Assembly: GCA_036350795.1 (NCBI GenBank) | Contig: JAZBNV010000027.1 | Coordinates: 1-19,405 of the forward strand | Direction of reading: 5' to 3' | Origin: JAUVKT01 sp036350795 | Lineage (GTDB): Bacteria; Bacteroidota; Bacteroidia; Bacteroidales; VadinHA17 | DNA: 19,405 nucleotides | Part shown: one piece after another, positions 13,941-19,405 of the stretch | Layout: every line of letters starts with the position of its first letter | Position numbering within the stretch: position 1 is the first letter of the stretch | The notes under the pieces: generated by a model | Told to the model about the DNA's origin: nothing | The model's input: only the letters and a program-made list of their open reading frames with translations | Databases searched by the model: none | Made by a program: the position numbers and the translations under genes

Positions 13941-14972
13941 ATGAAAACAATGAAAGCCCTTGTAAAAAAGCAAGCCGGAAAGGGATTATGGATGGAAGAA
14001 GTAAAAATCCCCGAGCCTGGCATTAACGATGTAATTATCAAAGTTAAGAAGTCTGCCATATGCGGTACCGACCTTCATATATACCTCTGGGACGAATGGG
14101 CTGCAAGAACCATAAAGACACCTATGACAATAGGACATGAATATATGGGTCATATTGAAGCAATGGGCAATGGGGTAAAAAACCTTAAGCTTGGCGAAAG
14201 AGTAACAGGTGAAGGTCACCTTGCCTGCGGACACTGCCGTAATTGCAGGAGAGGGAAAAAGCACGTATGCGAAAACACGGTTGGTATAGGAGTAAATATT
14301 GACGGATCCTTTGCTGAATATGTAAAGGTACCGGCAGAAAATGTTATTCCCCTTGATGATAGAATACCCGATGACTGGGCTGCAATAATGGATCCTTTTG
14401 GCAATGCAACACATACCGCCTTATCATTCTCGGTACTTGGAGAAGATGTTCTGATTACAGGAGCCGGTCTTATTGGAAGTATGGCAGTAGCAATATCAAA
14501 GTTTGCAGGTGCAAGGTATGTTGTGGCATCCGACCTGAGCGACTACAGGCTTGATATAGCAAAAAAAATGGGAGCTACCCGTGTGGTTAACCCCGCAAAA
14601 GGAGAGAAAATATCTGATGTGGTAAAAGAACTCGGGATGAGAGGATTTGATGTAGGCCTTGAGATGTCGGGCTCGCCGAAAGCCTTTAACGAGATGATAG
14701 CCAATATGTACAATGGTTCAAGTATTTCGTTGCTGGGTATACTGCCATCTGATTGCCAGGTTCCGTGGAGCGATATAATCTTCAAGGCAATAACAATGAA
14801 AGGAATATATGGTCGTGAGATGTGGGAGACCTGGTATAAAATGGAACAGATGATTATAGGTGGAATTAACCTGGATCCTGTTCTTACACACAAATTCCCG
14901 ATTGATGACTTCCAGAAAGGCTTCGATGCCATGGAAGAGGGAAATTGCGGAAAAGTAATACTCGAGTGGTAA
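13941..14972 (+). CDS. tdh: L-threonine 3-dehydrogenase (zinc, medium-chain)
   Basis: At 343 residues it aligns along its length with characterised zinc Tdh enzymes. These oxidise L-threonine with NAD+ to 2-amino-3-ketobutyrate. Catalytic zinc ligands are Cys41 in ICGTDLHIYLWDEW and His66/Glu67 in TIGHEYMG. The structural zinc site is CGHCRNCRRGKKHVC (Cys96, 99, 102, 110). The Tdh-specific stretch DPFGNATHTALSF precedes the NAD-binding GAGLIGSMAVAISKFAGARYVVASD. GIYGREMWETWYKM and the terminal FDAMEEGNCGKVILEW are also diagnostic. The ATG at 13950 is an alternative start that matches the E. coli N-terminus. It is the first gene of a plus-strand cluster ending with kbl, the enzyme that uses its unstable product. 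Confidence 0.97.
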   Translation: MKTMKALVKKQAGKGLWMEEVKIPEPGINDVIIKVKKSAICGTDLHIYLWDEWAARTIKTPMTIGHEYMGHIEAMGNGVKNLKLGERVTGEGHLACGHCRNCRRGKKHVCENTVGIGVNIDGSFAEYVKVPAENVIPLDDRIPDDWAAIMDPFGNATHTALSFSVLGEDVLITGAGLIGSMAVAISKFAGARYVVASDLSDYRLDIAKKMGATRVVNPAKGEKISDVVKELGMRGFDVGLEMSGSPKAFNEMIANMYNGSSISLLGILPSDCQVPWSDIIFKAITMKGIYGREMWETWYKMEQMIIGGINLDPVLTHKFPIDDFQKGFDAMEEGNCGKVILEW

Positions 14973-15134
14973 GGCCCGAAAAGCTAAGAGTGCAGGAAAC
15001 AAGATATCTTCCAGGGAATAAAACAATTTACCTGTAAGCCTTTAGCCCATCACCTTAACAAAACATTTCCAATTCTGGATTGTTATTTATAAGAGACTAA
15101 TATAGAATCTGTTATATTAATAACACCAAATCCT

Positions 15135-15833
15135 ATGAGCAATAAACTTTTTTCATCTATCGGGACAATCACTAAGCAGGAAGAAATAACCACTGCAGAT
15201 CATATTAAGGATTCTTCCATAATGATTTTCGAAACCAGGCATCCATATTACGGATACTATGGTACCACGGTTCCAGGCAACCCGGATGCATCATCATTTT
15301 TCCTGGTTACGAGGTTCCAGCATAATGATGAGGGTATTTTCAGGGCAATACAGGAGGTCAGAAAGTCTTTTGATCACTATTTCGATGCCGTTCCCGGGCA
15401 CATCTCTTTCTCTAATAAATTATATGGAGTTATACGTGTAAGGTGCCTTGACGAAAGCAAAATACCAGCGCTGGTGGATGCCCTTGGTAAAAAGGGAATG
15501 GAGTTTATTGCACCGGGTAAACAGTCGCCTGTAAATGCACTGATTCACGTTACAAAGTTTTTTGAGACTGAAGAAATCGATGATGGGATCTACGCCGATC
15601 GCCATAACGAAAATTTTGCATATCTCAGGGTAAATAAAAAACCCGACTGGAACAGGTTCGTTGAGATAACAAAACATGTCAGAAACAACGTTGGAGGAAT
15701 CTCTTTCGATGCTGCGCAGGCAACATTATACGATAGTGATGGTGTTGCAGACTTTGTAAGGGTATATACAGAGAAACGATCGGCGAACGATCTGAAAACT
15801 ATCAGAAACAGGTACCTCGAGTCTGAAAAATAA
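15135..15833 (+). CDS. Uncharacterised protein with an apparent internal duplication, linked to threonine catabolism
   Basis: I do not recognise the family. The 232-residue protein has no signal peptide or membrane segment, so it is probably cytoplasmic. Two similar halves can be seen. Residues ~53-123 run SSFFLVTRF, a helix IFRAIQEVRKSF, GHISFSNKLYG, VIRVRCLDES, then the helix KIPALVDALGKKGM. Residues ~158-228 run ENFAYLRVN, a helix FVEITKHVRNNV, GGISFDAAQATLYDSDG, ADFVRVYTEKR, then the helix ANDLKTIRNRYL. The strand-helix-strand-strand-helix order in each half recalls ACT-like or ferredoxin-like regulatory domains, though no ligand site is evident. It lies 162 bases after tdh and 166 before the acyl-CoA synthetase, all on one strand. 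A regulatory or accessory role in this pathway is an inference. Confidence 0.8.
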   Translation: MSNKLFSSIGTITKQEEITTADHIKDSSIMIFETRHPYYGYYGTTVPGNPDASSFFLVTRFQHNDEGIFRAIQEVRKSFDHYFDAVPGHISFSNKLYGVIRVRCLDESKIPALVDALGKKGMEFIAPGKQSPVNALIHVTKFFETEEIDDGIYADRHNENFAYLRVNKKPDWNRFVEITKHVRNNVGGISFDAAQATLYDSDGVADFVRVYTEKRSANDLKTIRNRYLESEK

Positions 15834-15942
15834 TACCAGCTAAAGATATAGTTCCTTAAATCACAGGCATCTTTCCCGGATTTCTGAAATAATTACCGGT
15901 ATTCTGCTATAAAACAGGATAATTTGGTAAGTGAGGTCTTTT

Positions 15943-15950
15943 TATGTTTG
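15943..15950 (+). promoter_or_regulatory. -7 element for the acsA-ACP-kbl segment
   Basis: TATGTTTG fully matches TAnnTTTG. TTTG at 15923-15926 could be the -33 box, but the 16-base gap is a little short. The ATG at 16000 would follow about 43 bases after the transcript start. Confidence 0.45.
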
Positions 15951-15999
15951 ACAAATAACATTAACTTGGAGGTCAAACTTTAAAATTCCTTACATACCT

Positions 16000-17703
16000 A
16001 TGAGTAATATTGGTTCCTACTACGACCGGGTAAAAAACTTCTCCTGGTCAATTGCTGAAAAAGATCTTGATTATAAACCCGGTGATATCCTGAATATAGG
16101 ATGGTACTGTTCAGACCGTATATGCCAGCAGGGCAAGGGAGAAAAGATAGCCCTGTATCATGAAGGCCTGGGAGGTAAAGAAAGATCATATACATTCAAT
16201 GAGATAAGGCTGGCCAGCAATACTATTGGCTCATTCCTCAGAAACCTGGGCATCCAGGCTGAAGACCGTGTTTGCCTTTTTATGGACCGTGTCCCTGAAT
16301 TATACCTTTCTTTCCTTGGCGTACTTAAAATAGGTGCGATAGTTCAGCCTCTTTTTTCAGCCTTTGGAGATGAGTCTCTCTTTGTAAGACTCGAAAATGC
16401 AGGTACCAGGGCAATAATTACCCAGAAGAAGCACCTTAAAAAGGTAAGGAAGATTGTAGACACTCTCCCCTCGCTCGAGCATATTATTATTATTGACTAT
16501 GGTAAGGACCGGGAGTGCCAGCAAAAAGAAACCGGCTTTATTCTTGATGAAGCAGAACCGGTTGAAGAATTTGAGATACATCCTACAAGGGCTGATTCTC
16601 CCTCTGTACTACATTATACATCGGGTACAACCGGTCAGCCCAAAGGTGTAAGACACGTTCATTACTCTCTTCTTTCCCAGTACCTGTCAACCAAATGGGT
16701 TCTCGACCTGCAGGATGATGATATTTACTGGTGTACTGCCGATCCGGGATGGGTAACCGGAACCTCATATGGCATAATAGGACCCTGGAGCATGGGTGTT
16801 ACCCAGTGTGTTCTTGACAGTGGTTTCTCTGCCGATGCATGGTACCGCTTTATTGAAAAATACAAAATAAGTATGTGGTATTCTGCTCCCACTGCCATCA
16901 GATCGCTGATGAAAGCCGGAGAGGAGATTATCAGTAAATATGACCTGTCGTCACTTCGACACCTGGCAAGCGTTGGAGAGCCTCTGAATGCAGAAGCAGT
17001 TATCTGGTCAGAAAAAGTATTCGGCCTGCCTTTCCTTGATACTTACTGGCAAACCGAAACAGGGTCAATGATGATAAGCAATTATCCCGACATGAAGATT
17101 AAGCCCGGATCAATGGGCTTACCCTTCCCCGGAATTAAAGGGGTTGTATTGGATGAAAAGACTTTTGAACCGATCGAAGAGACAGGAAAGGTTGGATTGA
17201 TAGCCTTTAAACCCGGATGGCCTTCGATGATGACCACCTACTGGAATAATGAACAAAAGTACAAAGAGAAGTTCGCGAATGGCTGGTACCTGGCCGGCGA
17301 CAGGGCCTACCTTGATTCAGATGGATATTTCTGGTTTATCGGTCGCGATGATGATGTGATAAATACCGGCGGACACCTTGTGAGTCCCTTCGAAGTGGAA
17401 TCTGCCCTCCTGGAACATGAGGCAATAAGTGAATCGGCGGTGGTAGCCAAACCTGATGATGTGAATATGGAGGTGGTGAAAGCCTTTGTTACGCTTAAAC
17501 CGGGTTACGTTTTTGATGGCGACATGGAATTGAGTATTATGAATTTTATTCGCAAAAAACTATCTCCACTGGCTATGCCACAGGAGATTGAATATATGGA
17601 AAACCTGCCCAAAACACGAAGCGGGAAAATAATGCGAAGAATCTTACATGCAAAGGAATGGGGTGAGGAGATTGGAGATGTATCGACCCTCGAAGACGAC
17701 TAA
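16000..17703 (+). CDS. acsA: AcsA-type AMP-forming acetate/acyl-CoA synthetase
   Basis: At 567 residues it closely resembles AcsA of Bacillus in length and sequence. This ANL-superfamily enzyme activates acetate or a short acyl acid with ATP to acyl-AMP and then acyl-CoA. Motifs in order are YTSGTTGQPKG (206-216, phosphate loop), KWVLDLQDDDIYWCTADPGWVTGTSYG, WYSAPTAIRSLM, SVGEPLNAEA, DTYWQTETGSMM, WYLAGDRAYLDSDGYFWFIGRDDD and PKTRSGKIMRR with catalytic Lys543. The A8 hinge reads NTGGHLVSPFEVE, with Leu460 where AcsA/Acs have Arg. The C-terminus GDVSTLEDD matches the AcsA tail. It lies between the unknown protein and the acyl carrier protein, so it may load an acyl group on that carrier. Substrate and acceptor are inferred. 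Confidence 0.92.
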   Translation: MSNIGSYYDRVKNFSWSIAEKDLDYKPGDILNIGWYCSDRICQQGKGEKIALYHEGLGGKERSYTFNEIRLASNTIGSFLRNLGIQAEDRVCLFMDRVPELYLSFLGVLKIGAIVQPLFSAFGDESLFVRLENAGTRAIITQKKHLKKVRKIVDTLPSLEHIIIIDYGKDRECQQKETGFILDEAEPVEEFEIHPTRADSPSVLHYTSGTTGQPKGVRHVHYSLLSQYLSTKWVLDLQDDDIYWCTADPGWVTGTSYGIIGPWSMGVTQCVLDSGFSADAWYRFIEKYKISMWYSAPTAIRSLMKAGEEIISKYDLSSLRHLASVGEPLNAEAVIWSEKVFGLPFLDTYWQTETGSMMISNYPDMKIKPGSMGLPFPGIKGVVLDEKTFEPIEETGKVGLIAFKPGWPSMMTTYWNNEQKYKEKFANGWYLAGDRAYLDSDGYFWFIGRDDDVINTGGHLVSPFEVESALLEHEAISESAVVAKPDDVNMEVVKAFVTLKPGYVFDGDMELSIMNFIRKKLSPLAMPQEIEYMENLPKTRSGKIMRRILHAKEWGEEIGDVSTLEDD

Positions 17704-17712
17704 GGGCGTGGG

Positions 17713-17745
17713 GCCCACCTTCGCACCCCTGGTGCTTCGGCGGGC
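17713..17745. repeat. Hairpin repeat between acsA and the carrier protein gene
   Basis: This is a 33-base imperfect palindrome. The inner stem is GCACC/GGTGC around CCT, then there is a symmetric TTC/TTC internal loop, CC/GG, an A/C mismatch and GCCC/GGGC. It starts 9 bases after the acsA stop. It may be a partial terminator or mRNA-stabilising hairpin, or another dispersed repeat. The TTCG cores recall the other repeats of the window. Confidence 0.5.
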
Positions 17746-17766
17746 AGGCATGGAGCATGGAGCAAA

Positions 17767-17774
17767 TAATTTTG
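17767..17774 (+). promoter_or_regulatory. Possible -7 element for the ACP and kbl
   Basis: TAATTTTG fits TAnnTTTG and lies 30 bases before the ACP start. No -33 box is visible, so this is a weak internal promoter candidate, just downstream of the hairpin at 17713-17745. Confidence 0.3.
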
Positions 17775-17804
17775 TATTTATTAATTAACTAAAAAATAAG
17801 AACT

Positions 17805-18050
17805 ATGGATGATATGAAAGATTTAGTACTCAACTATGTAATAAACGAGTACCAGGAAGACGAAGATGATGTAATAAGCTACGATACTCCCCTGATCTCA
17901 GGTGGTTTCGTAGATTCATTTTCTATGGTATCGCTTAAGGTATTCCTTGAAAAGAAGTTTGATATTTCAATACCTGACGAAAAAGCCACTCCTGAAGCTT
18001 TTGATTCGGTAAATAAGATTGTCGCACTTGTTGAAAGTTATATCAAATAA
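17805..18050 (+). CDS. Stand-alone acyl carrier protein (specialised, not the fatty-acid ACP)
   Basis: The 81-residue acidic helical protein carries the phosphopantetheine site as GGFVDSFSMVSLKVFLEKKFDISIP, with Ser38 in the Asp-Ser motif. The usual fatty-acid AcpP reads DSLDTVELVM, and this one differs (DSFSMVSLK). The layout (GxxDSxxxVxLxxxLExxFxIxIP, then a TPEAFDSVNKIVALV helix) recalls carriers such as DltC that serve one dedicated ligase. It follows the AMP-forming synthetase by 101 bases and precedes kbl by 79. It therefore probably carries the acyl or aminoacyl group made or used by those enzymes. The cargo is unknown. ATG at 17814 is an alternative start. It needs a phosphopantetheinyl transferase encoded elsewhere. 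Confidence 0.9.
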   Translation: MDDMKDLVLNYVINEYQEDEDDVISYDTPLISGGFVDSFSMVSLKVFLEKKFDISIPDEKATPEAFDSVNKIVALVESYIK

Positions 18051-18129
18051 AGCCCGGGGAAGCAGCATAAAAGTTAATTAACGCTTACCCTCTGATAAAG
18101 TAATTATTAATACTAATACCTTAATTATA

Positions 18130-19377
18130 ATGAGTTACAGTAATAAATTAAAAGGATTGTACCAGGATCAATTGAATGATATAAGGGAAGCGGGGATTTT
18201 TAAGGAGGAGAGGTTTATACATTCATCACAGGCTGCAGATATAGAGGTCGAATTTCCAAGCGGATCAAGCCTGAGAAAAGCAATTAACATGTGTGCAAAT
18301 AATTACCTGGGCCTGTCGAGTCACCCGGATGTAATAAAAGCAGCACACCAGGGACTTGATACAAGAGGTTACGGAATGTCGTCGGTGCGTTTTATATGCG
18401 GAACACAGGATATACACAGAGAACTCGAGAATAAAGTGTCTGAGTTCCTTGGTACCGAAGACACAATACTGTTTCCCTCATGCATGGATGCCAACGCAGG
18501 AGTATTTGAGGCTCTTCTTACTTCGGAAGACATAATGATCTCCGACCGCCTGGTACACGCCTCAATAATAGATGGTATGAGGCTTTGCAGTGCCGAGCAC
18601 GACACTTTCAAGCATTCCAATATGGAGCACCTGGAGCAAAAGCTTCAATTGCACCAGAATAAGAGGATTAAGATGGTTATTACCGATGGTGTGTTCTCAA
18701 TGGATGGAGACCTGGCAAAACTCGATATTATGGCAGACCTCTGCGAAAAGTACGATGCCCTGCTTTTTGTCGACGATTCTCATGCCTCGGGTTTTATAGG
18801 CAAAACAGGGCGTGGTACCCATGAATATTGTAATGTTATAGGAAGGGTTGACATTATTACAACAACCTTCGGTAAAGGACTTGGCGGCGCGTCGGGAGGA
18901 TGCGTGTCGGGAAGGAAGGAAATTGTTGAGATGTGCCGTCAGAAAGCCAGGCCCTACCTGTTTTCAAACACTATTGCACCGGTTGTTGTATCGGGTGTTC
19001 TTGAAGTATTTAAGATACTACAGGGAAGCACCGAAAGAAGAGACAAGCTTGAGGCCAATACTAAATTCTGGAGGAAGGGACTCTGTGATGCAGGCTTTGT
19101 TATAAAAGACGGCGACAGCCCTATTGTACCGGTAATGCTGTTCAATGCAAAGCTTTCGCAGGATTTCTCGCGCGACCTCTACCAGGAAGGAATATATGCA
19201 ATTGGTTTCTTCTTCCCGGTTGTACCCAACGGACAGGCAAGAATAAGAACACAGATATCTGCCGGACATGAAATGCACCACCTTGAGAAAGCACTGGATG
19301 CCTTTATAAAAGTAGGTAAGAAGCATGGAATACTGGGACTTAGCAAGCAGGAGATAATAGCAAAGTACGGATTGTAA
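18130..19377 (+). CDS. kbl: 2-amino-3-ketobutyrate CoA ligase (glycine C-acetyltransferase)
   Basis: At 415 residues this is a PLP-dependent alpha-oxoamine synthase that splits 2-amino-3-ketobutyrate with CoA to glycine and acetyl-CoA, the step after Tdh. Identity with characterised Kbl is visible throughout: AGIFKEERFI, NMCANNYLGLSSHPDVI, GMSSVRFICGTQDIHRELE, HASIIDGMRLC, VITDGVFSMDGDLAKLD, FVDDSHASGFIGKTGRG. Also present are the PLP lysine Lys249 in TTFGKGLGGASGG, RPYLFSNTIAP and GFFFPVVPNGQARIRTQISAGH. These patterns separate it from serine palmitoyltransferase, KBL-like BioF and HemA. The C-terminus has a ~12-residue extension (LGLSKQEIIAKYGL) beyond E. coli Kbl. Its placement after a carrier protein is unusual for the family. 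Confidence 0.96.
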   Translation: MSYSNKLKGLYQDQLNDIREAGIFKEERFIHSSQAADIEVEFPSGSSLRKAINMCANNYLGLSSHPDVIKAAHQGLDTRGYGMSSVRFICGTQDIHRELENKVSEFLGTEDTILFPSCMDANAGVFEALLTSEDIMISDRLVHASIIDGMRLCSAEHDTFKHSNMEHLEQKLQLHQNKRIKMVITDGVFSMDGDLAKLDIMADLCEKYDALLFVDDSHASGFIGKTGRGTHEYCNVIGRVDIITTTFGKGLGGASGGCVSGRKEIVEMCRQKARPYLFSNTIAPVVVSGVLEVFKILQGSTERRDKLEANTKFWRKGLCDAGFVIKDGDSPIVPVMLFNAKLSQDFSRDLYQEGIYAIGFFFPVVPNGQARIRTQISAGHEMHHLEKALDAFIKVGKKHGILGLSKQEIIAKYGL

Positions 19378-19405
19378 GATTAGAAGGTTATCATACTGAA
19401 AATAG

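Noticed and set aside
18130..19377. Serine palmitoyltransferase, because an ACP and an acyl synthetase lie upstream as in some sphingolipid loci
   Set aside because: The sequence carries Kbl-specific stretches (GMSSVRFICGTQD, RPYLFSN, GFFFPVVPNGQARIRTQ), and tdh is in the same cluster.

Overview
The window reads as a chromosomal segment of a Bacteroidota bacterium, probably of the Bacteroidales/Marinilabiliales type. The evidence is: Bacteroidota-type promoters (TAnnTTTG at -7, with a TTTG at -33 in the best case), almost no Shine-Dalgarno sequences, a glutaminyl-tRNA synthetase beside a separate glutamyl-tRNA synthetase, a long secreted S9 peptidase, a winged-helix regulator paired with a small membrane protein, and several families of short palindromic intergenic repeats. 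Gene content is mostly core metabolism. I see no phage, IS transposase, CRISPR array, rRNA or tRNA.

Layout. 1-1839, minus strand: a DmeF-like CDF metal exporter cut by the window edge, an OmpA-domain exported protein, and folB. 2018-2886, plus: a five- to six-pass membrane protein translationally coupled to a winged-helix regulator, behind a near-consensus promoter. 2887-3049: a cluster of hairpin repeats, then glnS (3050-4756). 4840-6773, plus: three tightly packed exported proteins of unknown function. 6770-7312, minus: a GNAT acetyltransferase. 7476-10184, plus: a secreted prolyl-oligopeptidase-family peptidase. 10158-13671, minus: gltX, tatD-like, a small GIY-YIG nuclease and tcdA. The nuclease is bracketed by inverted copies of a palindromic repeat. 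13941-19377, plus: a threonine-catabolism cluster, tdh, an unknown protein with an apparent internal duplication, an AcsA-type acyl-CoA synthetase, a specialised acyl carrier protein and kbl.

How the genes fit together. Tdh oxidises threonine to 2-amino-3-ketobutyrate and Kbl cleaves that with CoA to glycine and acetyl-CoA. The unusual part is that an AMP-forming acetate/acyl-CoA synthetase and a stand-alone carrier protein lie between them. This suggests that the acyl group is handled further, as acyl-ACP, acyl-AMP or acetate, or that Kbl has a carrier-protein partner. That is an inference.

The two most interesting signals are this tdh/unknown/acsA/ACP/kbl cluster and the GIY-YIG nuclease with its flanking repeats, which looks like a small repeat-bounded mobile unit inserted between tatD and tcdA. 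All gaps between genes are shorter than 300 bases. The largest (13672-13940) holds a gltX promoter and a hairpin.
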